From MFD04580-c1 sp963702995 (lineage in GTDB: Bacteria; Planctomycetota; Phycisphaerae; Tepidisphaerales; Tepidisphaeraceae), in NCBI GenBank assembly GCA_963702995.1, contig OY969783.1, positions 310,001 to 374,000 of the forward strand: 64,000 nucleotides of DNA. The letters are read 5' to 3'. The notes below the pieces were generated by a model that did no database searches, was not told the DNA's origin, and worked only from the letters and a program-made list of their open reading frames with translations. The translations under genes and the position numbers were made by a program. Below, piece after piece: positions 1 through 9,595 of this stretch; within the stretch, counting starts at the first letter, position 1, and every line of letters begins with the position of its first letter.

Positions 1-1365
1 CCAGGCGTCGAAGCGGTTGCGGACGTAGGAGACGTGCGTTCGGAGGTTGTAGAGCTGCTCGGCGAAGCTGGTGGGGAGCTTGAGGGTCGCCAGGTCTTTC
101 TCCATTGCCAGCAGTTCCTCGCGGCCGGCCTCGACGTCGGGTTGAGCGGCGGCGGGGCCGAGCTTCTCTTCGATCTGGCGGACGCGCTTGTAGCGGTTGT
201 GGATGCGGCGCTGGACGCGCCAGCGGAACAGCGGCGGCATCAGCCGGATAAGGGGGATGAGCACCACGAGCAGGGGGACGAGCAGGATGATCAGGCGGTC
301 CACCATCGACGCGAGCCAGAAGGGAAGCGTCCGATGGAGGATGCTCGGCTTGTTGGCCAGGAAGTAGAGCGCGTCTTTGTTGGCGGGAAGCTCGGTACGC
401 TCGGCGATCGGAAAGGCGCCGGGGTCCGAAAGGAGCGTCGCCCCCGCGTTCACCTCCTGCGCAGCGCGGACGAGAAGCTGGATGATCGCCTGGTGCGTCG
501 TGTCGCGCACAACAATCGTCGCGGGAGCGGCGATGAGCTGCACGTCTAAGTCGGGAAGGTTCTTCGCCAGATCGACCGAGCCCTGGTAGAGCGTCGTGGC
601 CGACAGGAACGGATGTCGGCGGCCGTAGGCGTGGGCATGATCGAAGCTCATCATGTGGACGCCCGGCGTGGCGAGCAGGCGGGCGATCACCGCGGCGTCG
701 GGAGCGATGACGTAGAACGCGGCGTCCACCTGCCCGGCGGAGAGCGCGTCGGCGGCCGCGTCGCCGCCGACGTCAACGAAGGCGGTCCCGGCGGCCTGGT
801 CCTGCACGCCGGCTTCGTCGAGAAGCATCCGCGCGACGATTCGGACGCCGCTTCCCTCGGCCCCGATCGCGATCCTCTTCCCGGCGAGCTGACTCAACTG
901 GGTCATCCGGGCATCGCCGCGGTAGAAGATGATCACCGGCTCGTAATAGATCCCGGCGACGGCCTGCACGTGCGGCCGCTCGGATGGGGCGGGGGAGGAG
1001 CCGGCCTGCACGATAGCGATGTCCACGCCGCTGGCCGGGTCGTTGAGCAGCTTGAAGTTCTCGCCCGATCCGGCCGTTTCACGAACCTCCAGCGTGATGC
1101 CGTTCGCGGCGAACGAGTCCGCGTACCGCTGCGCGACGGCGAAATATCGGCCCTGCTTCGACCCCGTGGCGATGACCACATGGCTCGGCGGCGCCGGCTT
1201 GACGAAGTGCCACGCGATGGCGAACGCGCCGACGCAGATCAGCACGCCCGGCACACCGATGCGAAGCCAGTCATGCCATGTTTCGCTGAAGCGGCCGGTC
1301 TGGCCCGGCCGGACGGGACGTTCTGTGTCAAAGGGCTCCTCAAGTGCTGAAACGTGCCTTCGCAT
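1..1365 (-). CDS. TAXI-family TRAP transporter solute-binding protein (3' end outside window)
   Basis: The frame stays open from an ATG at 1365 to the window edge, giving 455 residues with no stop. After about 35 cytoplasmic residues there is a membrane helix (GVLICVGAFAIAWHFV). The TAXI/NMT1-like domain then opens with HVVIATGSKQGRYFAVAQRY and contains GKRIAIGAEGSGVRIVAR. After this domain comes a second hydrophobic stretch (LIILLVPLLVVLIPLIRLM) and a basic helical tail. TAXI proteins normally bind organic acids or glutamate for a TRAP permease, but no permease gene is visible here. Membrane-tethered versions with a C-terminal helix are known in the family; their ligand is not predictable from sequence. 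The family call is firm, the substrate unknown. Confidence 0.85.
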   Translation of the reverse strand, partial: MRRHVSALEEPFDTERPVRPGQTGRFSETWHDWLRIGVPGVLICVGAFAIAWHFVKPAPPSHVVIATGSKQGRYFAVAQRYADSFAANGITLEVRETAGSGENFKLLNDPASGVDIAIVQAGSSPAPSERPHVQAVAGIYYEPVIIFYRGDARMTQLSQLAGKRIAIGAEGSGVRIVARMLLDEAGVQDQAAGTAFVDVGGDAAADALSAGQVDAAFYVIAPDAAVIARLLATPGVHMMSFDHAHAYGRRHPFLSATTLYQGSVDLAKNLPDLDVQLIAAPATIVVRDTTHQAIIQLLVRAAQEVNAGATLLSDPGAFPIAERTELPANKDALYFLANKPSILHRTLPFWLASMVDRLIILLVPLLVVLIPLIRLMPPLFRWRVQRRIHNRYKRVRQIEEKLGPAAAQPDVEAGREELLAMEKDLATLKLPTSFAEQLYNLRTHVSYVRNRFDAW

Positions 1366-1583
1366 TGAAGCGGCCGCAACTGTAGGGGTGATCGTAGGGT
1401 TCGTAAAGATGCCTGCGGACGCCGCGCGGCGTCAGGTGTGAGGATCGATTGTGACGACACCTCGTTTCCGACTTTGCGGTTTTCCGCAAGAGCGGGCCAC
1501 ACCCGGACTTCGTCTTCTCTAAAAGCCACATCGTCATGCCCGGACGGCTGATTCAACTGAGCGAAAGCGTTGAAGCAAATGCA

Positions 1584-1634
1584 GGGCGTGGTTCACCAGC
1601 GCCGCATCACGCGGTGGCGTGGTGAACCACGCCC
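1584..1634. repeat. Palindromic repeat, family A (GGCGTGGTTCACCA type)
   Basis: The arms GGCGTGGTTCACCA and TGGTGAACCACGCC flank a short spacer and would fold as a hairpin. Related copies lie at 37089-37240, 38391-38440 and 55790-55842. The rest of 1366-1890 holds only the terminator hairpin below; I see no gene in it. Confidence 0.75.
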
Positions 1635-1784
1635 GACGTTTCGGCGGGTTACGGCTACAAAAGTGATCGACGCCTGTGGCATCGACCCATCGGCTCGACG
1701 CGTCGGGCTCAGGCGGCCCCGGCGAGGCCGATGGCTTCGTCACCGGTGCGTGTGCGAGGCGGCCCGGACGCTATGGGCGGGCGA

Positions 1785-1817
1785 AAAGCGATCGCCGACG
1801 GAGGGGCGTCGGCGATC
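1785..1817 (-). terminator. Rho-independent terminator of atpD
   Basis: An 11-bp perfect stem (GATCGCCGACG / CGTCGGCGATC, 1790-1817) with a 6-nt loop is followed on the minus strand by GCTTTTC. It lies 74 bp beyond the atpD stop and suits termination of that gene. The T tract is short. Confidence 0.55.
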
Positions 1818-1890
1818 ATAATGTAATTGCATTGTCGCCGACCCGACAAGGGCCGGGGATCGGGAAACGGTGCCCGCGGGCGGCGGCCGC

Positions 1891-3321
1891 TTACATGTCC
1901 TTGGCCTTGGCCCGGACTTCGTCGATGTCGCCGACGTAGAGGAAGGCCTGTTCGGGGAGGCTGTCGGCCTTGCCGTCGCAGATTTCGTTGAAGCTGCGGA
2001 GCGTGTCGGCGAGCTTCACGTACTTGCCTTCCTTGCCGGTGAACTGCTGGGCGACATAGAACGGCTGGCTGAAGAAGCGCTCGAGCTTGCGGGCGCGGCT
2101 GACGATCAGCTTGTCTTCTTCCGACAGTTCGTCAACGCCGAGAATGGCGATGATGTCCTGCAGGTCACGGTAGCGCTGAAGCATCGTCTGCACCTTGCGG
2201 GCGATGCGGGCGTGCTCGTCGCCGACGATATCGGCCGACAGCGCGCGGCTGGCCGACGCGAGCGGGTCAACGGCCGGGTAGATTCCCTTGGAAGCGATGC
2301 TGCGCTCGAGGTAGATGAAGGCGTCGAGGTGGGCGAAGGCGTTTGCCGGGGCCGGGTCGGTCGGGTCGTCGGCGGGGACGTAGACAGCCTGCACACTGGT
2401 GATCGCGCCGTTCTTGGTGCTGGTGATCCGCTCCTGCAGCTCGCCCATTTCGGTGGCGAGGGTCGGCTGATAACCGACGGCGCTGGGCATGCGCCCGAGC
2501 AGGGCCGACACTTCCGAGCCCGCCTGGGTGAAGCGGAAGATGTTGTCGATGAACAGCAGGGTATCGGCGCCGGTTTCGTCGCGGAAGTATTCGGCCATCG
2601 TCAGGCGCCGCAGCGCGACGCGAAGGCGGGCGCCCGGGGGTTCGTTCATCTGGCCGAAGACCATGACGGTCTGGTCGATCACGTGCTTGCCGGTCTTGCC
2701 GATCTCGGCCTCCTGCATTTCCAGCCAGAGGTCGGTCCCTTCACGCGTTCGCTCGCCGACGCCGGCGAAGACCGAGTAACCGCCGTGCTGCTGGGCGATT
2801 CGGGCGATCAGTTCCTGAATGACGACCGTCTTGCCAAGGCCCGCCCCGCCGAACAGGCCGGCCTTGCCGCCCCGAAGGAACGGGGTGAGCAGGTCGATCA
2901 CTTTGATGCCGGTCTCGAACACTTCGGCCTTGGGCGTCAGGTCGACGAAATCCGGCGGCTCGCGGTGGATCGGCCGCCGCTGGACTTCGCTGCCGTCGGC
3001 GTTGCTGATCGGACCACGGTTGTCGATCGGCTCGCCCAGAAGATTAAAGACGCGGCCGAGGGTTTCCTTGCCCACCGGGACGGCCAGCGGGGCGCCGGTA
3101 TCGATCACGTCCACGCCGCGGCGAAGCCCGTCGGTCGATCCGAGCGCCACCGCGCGGACCTTGCCGCCACCGAGGTGGCTGGCGACTTCACCGGTCAGGC
3201 GGACGGACGTGCCGTCCCCCTCGATCTTCAGGGCGTTGTAAATCTTGGGCAGTTGGTGCTCGGGGAACTCGACATCGAAGGTCGAGCCGATGACCTGCGT
3301 GATCTTTCCGATGGCGGCCAT
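1891..3321 (-). CDS. atpD: F-type ATP synthase subunit beta
   Basis: The 476-residue product has the usual beta-subunit length. The start is placed at MAAIGKITQVIG; the open frame extends 14 codons further upstream without family similarity. Visible landmarks are the P-loop GGAGLGKT (Leu where Val is usual), GERTREG, the LLFIDNIFRFTQAGSEVSALLGR Walker B region, GRMPSAVGYQPTLA and the DELSEEDK segment. It is the catalytic subunit of F1. Unusually, it stands alone: no atpA, atpG or atpC lies on either side, and the next genes are a TAXI protein and, divergently, a glycosidase. The other subunits must be encoded elsewhere. Family assignment is certain. Confidence 0.97.
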   Translation of the reverse strand: MAAIGKITQVIGSTFDVEFPEHQLPKIYNALKIEGDGTSVRLTGEVASHLGGGKVRAVALGSTDGLRRGVDVIDTGAPLAVPVGKETLGRVFNLLGEPIDNRGPISNADGSEVQRRPIHREPPDFVDLTPKAEVFETGIKVIDLLTPFLRGGKAGLFGGAGLGKTVVIQELIARIAQQHGGYSVFAGVGERTREGTDLWLEMQEAEIGKTGKHVIDQTVMVFGQMNEPPGARLRVALRRLTMAEYFRDETGADTLLFIDNIFRFTQAGSEVSALLGRMPSAVGYQPTLATEMGELQERITSTKNGAITSVQAVYVPADDPTDPAPANAFAHLDAFIYLERSIASKGIYPAVDPLASASRALSADIVGDEHARIARKVQTMLQRYRDLQDIIAILGVDELSEEDKLIVSRARKLERFFSQPFYVAQQFTGKEGKYVKLADTLRSFNEICDGKADSLPEQAFLYVGDIDEVRAKAKDM

Positions 3322-3778
3322 TTTAGTCCTTTTCGATTCCTGTTCGGAGCCACGAGGGCGCACTAAGCCCGGCTGGGCGGCCCCGTGTTAACGCGTTAGG
3401 GACCGGGATTGTATATTTTCGTCACAATGTCGCAAGGGAAGGGGGGCGCCTGTCGCCGTGCGGATTTCAACATCTCCAACGATCCGAGAAGGATCAACCG
3501 GCGCTCCAGGCAGCGGCAGGGAGGGCCGGAAGGACGAGCGTCCGCCTTTCCGGCGATCCGAACGGCCGCTTGGGGAGACCGACGGTTGATCCGCAGGCTC
3601 ATTTCAGGACGCTAATCAGCCGCGCCGGAGCCAGTCCGGATCCAGTGAGGGCCACAACAGAGGCAGTGAAAGATCTATTTTTTGTCAAAGCGACCAACGA
3701 TGACGAGGATGGGCCGGGACGTCGATCGCTGGGACGGTCGCTTCTGGGTGCCGCGCGACAACTCACGCAGGGGAAGCC
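3322..3778. other. Intergenic gap between divergent atpD and GH13 gene
   Basis: No gene is supported in these 457 bp. On the minus strand near 3407-3417 there is an AT-rich TATACAAT box that could be the atpD -10 element, but I found no convincing -35 at 16-18 bp. No repeat of the dispersed families was seen. Confidence 0.4.
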
Positions 3779-5922
3779 ATGGCTGTCACTACGGATATTT
3801 TGAGTCGGCGCGCGGCGCAGTTCGCCCTGTGGTGCCCGCGCCCACAGAGTGTCGCGCCGCAGCTTGTGATCGGCCGCCTGCAGCCGGGGAACCCTCCGAC
3901 GTTCGTCGGTCTGCCTTCCTTGCCGTTAGCGCCGGCGGCCGGGGCGCAAGATCTGTTCGTGATTGACTCCGCGGCGTGCGGCCTGCAGGCGGGCACGGTC
4001 TACTGCTACTGGTTCGAGGTGGACGACAGCCGCCAAAGCCCTCCCGCACGGTTCAAGGTGACCGATCCGTTTGCCACGTGTGTGGATTGGCGCCTCTTCC
4101 CGCCCAACGCGGCGGATCAGAGCCAGCCGGCATCGGTGATTCAATACCTCGGAAATGGCCAACTCGCCGTGAGCGACCCCTCCGGTGAAAAGCCGGTGTT
4201 TGAGCTTCCGGACAAGCCGGACCAGCTCCCACCCAACAACCGTCTGGTGATCTACGAGTTGCCGACCGCGTGGGCGATGAGCCGGTCTCTGAATCAGCCC
4301 GAGCGGGCCGTCGGAACGTTCGCCGACGCGGCCGCCCTGGTGGACGAACGCGTCGGCGGCGCCAACTTCGCCGAGTTGTCGATCCTGGACCAGGGCAATG
4401 CGTACCTCCCCGACCTGGGCATCAACGCCTTGGAGCTTCTCCCCATCGCCGACAGCTTTTTCAAGCGCGAATGGGGGTATGGCACTTCGCACTACCTGGC
4501 ACCGGACTACGAGCTGGGGTACCCCGAGGGGGACGCATCGCCCACCGCCAACCGCGATCTGGCGGCACTGGTGAGCGCGTGCCACCGGAAGGGGATTCGA
4601 TTCTTCGTTGATGTGGTCATGGCATTTGCGCATGAGGAGCCGTCAAGCCATATCGATTTCTCCGACTTCTGCATCGATTTCGACAGCCGCCACCCGCCGG
4701 CCGACCCCGACGCCTTCACGAGCGGCCGCGGCCCCGACGGGCACACCGAGTCCCGCAACGGCTTCGGCAGCACGCTCTGGCGCTATTCCACCGCGGCCAC
4801 CACCTATGACCCCGTCTCCGGTTCCACCGGATCGATCTTCCCCGCCCGACAGCTCATGCTGACGGCGGTCTCGCGCTGGATGCGCGACTTCCGGATTGAC
4901 GGCCTGCGCCTGGACAGTGTGGAGAACGTCGCCAACTGGGACTTCGTCCAGGCGTACAAGGATCGCGCCCGCGCGCTCTGGCTGGAGCGATGGGCGAACG
5001 CCGGGCTTGACCCGAAAGTTGGGGCCGAAGAACGGTTCCTCGTCGTCGGCGAAGAGCTAGCCTGCCGACCGGCCTGCTTCGCCAGAACCGGCTCGATGGC
5101 TTATGGAACGAGGATTTTCAGGCTCGCGTCCGTGCCGCCATCGTGGGCGAGGGGGCGAACGGCGACAACTTTGAATGGACCGTTCGCAAGTGCATCGACT
5201 GTCGCCTGAACGGCGTCTTTACCGACGGCGCCCAGGCGATCAACTACGTCACCAAGCACGATGTGGAGGGGTTCCGCCACGAGCGGCTCTTCACATCACT
5301 GCGAGGCCTTTCCGATGAACTGATCGAGAAGCGGATCAAGCTCGCCTTCGTCTGCCTGATGACCGCCGTCGGCATTCCAATGCTGCTGGCGGGCGAGGAA
5401 TTTGCCGATACGCACGACCTTTTCGACGAGAACGGGAATGTCACGCAGAACGGCGGGAAACAGATCGACCCGGTGAACTTCGGCCGCCTGAGTGCCGGCC
5501 CCGCCGACCCGACCGACCCCAACGCGCGGGCCAACAACCCCGACGCATACTTCGGCCCAATGCGGCGCCGCATCCTCGCGTACGTGAAGAGCCTGATTCG
5601 GCTGCGTACCACGTCAGACGTTCTGGCCGGGAACGACGCCAGCTTCGTCTGGGTGGACTTCAATGCTGGCAAGCAGGTGATCGTCTGGCGGCGCGGCGTC
5701 GCCGGTTCGGCCGGCGCGCCCCCGGTCGTCGTTCTCGCCAACTTCTCGGACTTCAGCTCCGGCCTGAACGGGGAATACGGCGTCCCGACGTGGCCCGGAG
5801 CCGCGCCGGCCGGGATGAAATGGGTCGAGGTCACGCAACAACGAGACGTTGATCCGGCGAAGGTCGGACGCGAGCCGATCTTCCCTTGGGAAGCCAAAGT
5901 CTACACCTACGCGAAAGCCTGA
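3779..5922 (+). CDS. Glycoside hydrolase family 13 (alpha-amylase superfamily), frameshifted near 5057
   Basis: An N-terminal beta-sandwich-like region (about residues 1-100) precedes a GH13 barrel. Catalytic signatures are visible: region I DVVMAFAHEEP, region II GLRLDSVENV with the nucleophile Asp, region III VVGEEL with the acid/base Glu, and region IV YVTKHDVEGF. WGYGTSHYLAPDYELGYP is typical of branching or trehalohydrolase-like members. The reading frame breaks just after GEEL. Dropping into the other frame at about 5057 restores SLPTGLLRQNRLDGLWNEDF and continues to the stop at 5922, consistent with one missing base. Because all four motifs survive across the break, I read it as a functional gene with a sequence error. 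The exact substrate (amylase, debranching or trehalose pathway) is not decidable. Confidence 0.82.
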
Positions 5923-6034
5923 ACGGCGGAATGGGCGTAGCGGAGTTCGTCCTCCACAAGGTATCGGGAATCGTTCGAGCCGGTCGGCCGTTCGCCGACG
6001 ACGCCTCGACGCGCCGGTGCCTCGTGGAGAGCAG

Positions 6035-6130
6035 ATGATGACAGAAGTACAGGTCTGGCAGAACGCCTTCTATTATGGCCTGAGCACCATCGCCCAGACA
6101 CTGGCGGCCGCGTTCGGGATCCTCGCGACC
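6035..6130 (+). pseudogene. N-terminal fragment of a small membrane protein
   Basis: ATG at 6035 (or 6038) follows GGAGAGCAG and encodes MTEVQVWQNAFYYGLSTIAQ, the start of a short helical membrane protein. After about 31 residues the frame runs into low-quality sequence and then into the family B repeat at 6200. I read it as a gene 3'-truncated by repeat insertion or deletion. The family is not named with certainty. Confidence 0.45.
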
Positions 6131-6199
6131 TCGCCGCCTCTCCTGAAGCGGCCGCATCTTCCTCGGGCGACAGGAGCAGCAGGATCAGGCGGGCGTACG

Positions 6200-6397
6200 T
6201 TTGGTCACTGGAGCACGAGAAGAACGTCGAAATCCGAAGCACGAAATCAAGGAATAAGAAATCGGAAAAGAAGAAACCGGCTTCAATCGCGAGTATCGAT
6301 TTCCGCTTTGCCTTTGTTTGGAGCTCCTTCGGATTTCGTGCTTCGGACTTTTCTGATTCGGGAAGGCTTGATCGCTGAATTAGCGCGGTAGTGCTAA
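6200..6397. repeat. MITE-like palindromic repeat, family B (copy 1)
   Basis: About 200 bp built as an imperfect inverted repeat: AAATCCGAAGCACGAAAT on the left is answered by ATTTCGTGCTTCGG on the right. The right end reads GCGCGGTAGTGCTAAG, matching the terminal arm of the complete copy at 27451-27667. The left terminal arm is missing, so this copy is truncated. Other copies: 32650-32867, 36330-36483, 60488-60700 and 61616-61735. Confidence 0.8.
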
Positions 6398-6541
6398 GTG
6401 TGTACCCTTGCTCAGCCGGCACGCCGTCATGCGCATGATCCACTCCCGCAGCGCACGCGTCGCGTGCCGCTGACGCGGGTCGCCCTGGCGTCGTCCTCCG
6501 TCCCAAGGGTCGGTCGGGCGACGGGGCGGCACGCGATGGAC

Positions 6542-6683
6542 GGCACACGGAGTGTGCCTGCTGCGTCGGTCCGCGCGCGGGGATCGTTCAGTGGCAAGCC
6601 TCCCGTAGCAGGCACACTCCGTGTGCCGTAGCCCGTCGTTGAGCGGCGCTCCAAAAGCCGGCGGACGGCACACGGAGTGTGCC
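6542..6683. repeat. Three palindromes of family C (GGCACACGGAGTGTGCC)
   Basis: The 17-bp palindrome occurs at 6542-6558, 6611-6627 (opposite orientation) and 6667-6683. Each is bordered by the same GTAGCA / TGCTAC or TGCTGC tag. Outer arms of neighbouring copies can pair with each other, so the block can form a larger cruciform. Apart from these and family B, 6131-6925 contains no supported gene. Confidence 0.85.
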
Positions 6684-6925
6684 TGCTACGTCGATCCGCG
6701 CGCCACAGGTGCCGTTGACGGGCGGCCGCTACAGCCCGCGGCGCGATGCGTGCCCTACGAAACCTCAACTCCGCTGCTCGTTCTCATCTCGGGCCCCGGT
6801 AGCCCTGTTCAGGCGCACCCTCCCACAACGCAAAGTCACCCCTGCTTGACGGGTATCGATTGGCGACAGGGGGAAACGAGTCACCCGATAAACTTGACCG
6901 GCCGCGTGCCGGAAGAAAGGCTGTT

Positions 6926-7954
6926 ATGTTCTCCCGGACCACCCCGAAGATCGCGTCGTCGAAGAAGACCGCCGCCCGTCCCAACATCGCCCTGTTCGAA
7001 ACGCTCGAACAACGGCAGCTCATGTCGGGCTCGACGGAAATCGCCGCCGAGTACGCCCATACCGCCTCGGAAACCGACGCCTACGGCGTCAACGTCCATG
7101 CCCTGCTCGGCACGCCGACCAGCCCGATCATGAACGTCCCCGGCGTCTCGGGCGCGCTGGTTCAGAAGTTCCACGACAACGGGGCGATCTACTGGTCCGC
7201 CTCGACCGGCGCCCACGTGATGTACGGCGCGATCGGCGCGGAGTACAACACGACGGCCCTGGAGACCGACGCCTACGGCACCAACGTCCAGAAGATCATC
7301 GGGTTGCCCACCAGCGACGAAGTGAACACGTCGATCGCCGCCGGCGGCCGCGTCAACCATCTCAGCAACGGGGTGATCTTCTGGTCGCCTTCGACCGGCG
7401 CTCACGTGCTCTACGGGGCGATCCGCGCCGAGTACCAGGCCACCGCCTCCGAGACCGACGCCTACGGCCAGAACGTGCAGAAGCTGATCGGCCTGCCGAC
7501 CAGCGACGAAGCCAACTCGCCCATCGCCGCCGGGGCCCGGCTGAACCACTTCAGCCACGGGACGATCTACTGGTCCGGCGCGACCGGCGCCCACGTGGTC
7601 TTTGGCGCGATCGGGGCGGAGTACAACCACCTGGCGAGCGAGACCGACGCCTACGGCCAGAACGTCCAGAAGATCGTCGGCCTGCCGACCAGCGACGAAT
7701 TGACCGTCCCCGGCGTGAGCGGCGCCCGCAAGAACAGCTTCCAGCATGGGAACATCTTCTGGTCGCCCACGACCGGCGCCCACGTGACGTACGGCGCGAT
7801 CGGAAGCATCTACAACAGCCTCGGCGGGCCGAGCGGCCCTCTGGGCCTGCCGACGAACGACGAGTTCACAGACTTCCTTGGTTTCCGCGCCCAGACGTAC
7901 CAGCACGGGTACGAACTCTGGTCGGCGGATACGGGCGTTCACGTGTATCTCTAA
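6926..7954 (+). CDS. LGFP-repeat surface protein with N-terminal LExR-type motif
   Basis: ATG at 6926 is chosen because AGAAAGG precedes it; the frame is open 22 codons further upstream without other support. The 342-residue product begins with a basic region and FETLEQRQLMSG, the LExR-type motif found near the N-terminus of many planctomycete exported proteins. Five LGFP-type repeats of about 60 residues follow, each with an E-x-D-A-Y-G or LGGPSGPLG element, GLPTSDE, and YWS-x-TGAHV. LGFP repeats are linked to cell-wall attachment in actinobacteria; here a role as an extracellular carbohydrate-binding or surface protein is inferred. No catalytic domain is present. Confidence 0.85.
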   Translation: MFSRTTPKIASSKKTAARPNIALFETLEQRQLMSGSTEIAAEYAHTASETDAYGVNVHALLGTPTSPIMNVPGVSGALVQKFHDNGAIYWSASTGAHVMYGAIGAEYNTTALETDAYGTNVQKIIGLPTSDEVNTSIAAGGRVNHLSNGVIFWSPSTGAHVLYGAIRAEYQATASETDAYGQNVQKLIGLPTSDEANSPIAAGARLNHFSHGTIYWSGATGAHVVFGAIGAEYNHLASETDAYGQNVQKIVGLPTSDELTVPGVSGARKNSFQHGNIFWSPTTGAHVTYGAIGSIYNSLGGPSGPLGLPTNDEFTDFLGFRAQTYQHGYELWSADTGVHVYL

Positions 7955-8300
7955 GCCATTGCGACGTTCACGTGTGAGCGGCGTCTCTCATCGTTTGAGA
8001 TCGACACAAGGCCCGCCGGCATTGTGTTGGTTCAGCCTGAACTGGAGAGCGAGTGTGCGTGCGTTAGCCACTCTGACCATCGGGCGGTTGCATTTTAGGA
8101 AGGCATGAGGGGATGCTCTGAACGGCCCGTAGGCGTGAGGGCGGGAGATGCCTTCCGCCCGGTAGTGTTCGTTCGTCGCAAGCCCAGCCGGTTATCCCTG
8201 GGCGAGACGGATGCCTCCGGAGCTCGCTTCCGTTTCACCGGCTGGCTGAATTATCGGCAGGCGTCCCGCGTGTCGCAAGCGGGGCTTGTTTCAGTGACAG

Positions 8301-9287
8301 CTAGGCGGCCGGTCGGTCCGCCTCGCGGCGTTTCTGTCGTTCCTGCCGAGCCTGGTTGAGCTTGAGGTCGCGGTCGGCGTGGATCTGCTTGTCCCGTCCC
8401 GCGAGCATGTCGGCGGGGGTGACATAGCCGACAGCGCTGTGGAGGCGGACGGCGTTGTAGTGGGTGACGTACTGGCCGACGAGTCGGCGGGCATCGTCCA
8501 GCGACAGTGGCGTGCCGGGGCGGATGCACTCGGTCTTGATGGTCTTATGGAAGCGTTCGAGCTTTCCGTTGCTCTGGGGGTAGTAAGGGGAGGTCCTGAC
8601 GTGGGTCATGCCGCAGATTCGGATGAACTGCTTGAAGTCTTTGGCGATGAACTGGGGGCCGTTGTCGGAGATGACGCGGGGCCTGGCGTCGGGGTACTTC
8701 TCGCGTGCCCGCTGGAGGAGCAGTTCGATCTGGGGCTCGGTCATCGATTCGTGGATCTCGAAGTGGACGATGGAGCGGCTCATGCCGTCGAGGAGGCTGG
8801 CCAGGTAGTAGAAGGTGCCGGCGATGTTGAGGTAGGAGATGTCGACGTGCCAATGCTGGTGGGGCTTGAGGGGCTGTTGGAAGCCGGTGCCCTTGAGGGA
8901 GGGTGAGCCGTCGAAGGCGTCAATGCGTCCGGCCTGCTTGAGGACACGGTAGACGCTGGAGGGGCTGACGGCGACGACGTCGGCGTCGAGCATCATGAAG
9001 GTGAGTCGGCGGTAGCCTTCGAGGGGGAAGCGGGCCTCGAAGTCGAGGATGGCTTGCTTCTCCCAGTCGAGTAGCCAGTGGTCGCGGGGGACCCAGGCGT
9101 TGTGCTCGTTGACCTTGCCGTAGCGAGCTTTCCAGTCATAGAACTTGCTGGTGGAAATGCCCAGCCAGCCGACGAAGCGGCCTGCGGGCAGCTCGGTCTT
9201 GGCGGCCCAGCGGTTGACGAAGTCGATGACCTGGTCGCGGTGATCGTGAGCGGTCCAGCGGCCGTTCAGATCAGGCCAAGACTTTTT
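8301..9287 (-). CDS. IS3-family transposase OrfB (DDE catalytic subunit), made by -1 frameshift
   Basis: The frame opens at the A7 run with KKSWPDLNGRW and has no good start codon near its beginning, as expected when it is translated only as an OrfAB fusion. It contains the HTH_21-like segment, then the rve core: HWHVDISYLN (first Asp), RVISDNGPQF (second Asp), and YYPQSNGKLERFHKTIKTE with the catalytic Glu. The conserved C-terminal VGQYVTHYNAVRLHSAVGY is intact. Nothing suggests inactivation, so the element may still be mobile. The fused product would be about 430 residues. Confidence 0.9.
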   Translation of the reverse strand, partial: KKSWPDLNGRWTAHDHRDQVIDFVNRWAAKTELPAGRFVGWLGISTSKFYDWKARYGKVNEHNAWVPRDHWLLDWEKQAILDFEARFPLEGYRRLTFMMLDADVVAVSPSSVYRVLKQAGRIDAFDGSPSLKGTGFQQPLKPHQHWHVDISYLNIAGTFYYLASLLDGMSRSIVHFEIHESMTEPQIELLLQRAREKYPDARPRVISDNGPQFIAKDFKQFIRICGMTHVRTSPYYPQSNGKLERFHKTIKTECIRPGTPLSLDDARRLVGQYVTHYNAVRLHSAVGYVTPADMLAGRDKQIHADRDLKLNQARQERQKRREADRPAA

Positions 9288-9595
9288 TTAAGCTCGACGT
9301 GCTCGCCCATGAGTTCGGCGAGGACTTCGTTCTTCTGCTGGATCCTGGCTTGCAGGGCCGCAATCTTCTCGGCGTCGGCGTTCTGCTGACGGGTGCTGGC
9401 GGCCTTGGTCTCGAAGACGGCGGCGCCGTCCTCGAAGAGCTTTTTCTGCCAGAGGTAGAAGAGGGTGGGCTGGAGGTCATGCTTCTGGCAGACGTCGGAG
9501 ATGGGGGCCTTCTCGACGAGGTGCTCGCGGAGGATGGCGAGCTTCTGGGCTCCGGTAAAGTGGCGACGTTCGTTGGGCACGGGTGTTTGCTCCAT
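9266..9595 (-). CDS. IS3-family transposase OrfA
   Basis: The start at MEQTPVPNERR (9595) is preferred over an open extension to 9655. The 109-residue product has a helix-turn-helix (GAQKLAILREHLVEKAPISD, DLQPTLFYLWQKKLFEDG) and a C-terminal coiled coil (EKIAALQARIQQKNEVLAEL) as in OrfA proteins that bind IS ends. Seven A residues (minus strand, 9283-9289) lie just before its stop. Slipping back one base there fuses it to OrfB. OrfA alone normally acts as a DNA-binding regulator. Confidence 0.88.
   Translation of the reverse strand: MEQTPVPNERRHFTGAQKLAILREHLVEKAPISDVCQKHDLQPTLFYLWQKKLFEDGAAVFETKAASTRQQNADAEKIAALQARIQQKNEVLAELMGEHVELKKSLGLI

Noticed and set aside
1870..3366. A 498-codon + strand ORF over atpD
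   Set aside because: It is the antisense shadow of a certain gene and has no family features; the same holds for the long minus ORFs over actB and coxA.
8105..8359. An ORF in the left part of the IS as a passenger gene
   Set aside because: It overlaps the end of orfB on the opposite strand, has no ribosome site, and its composition looks non-coding.
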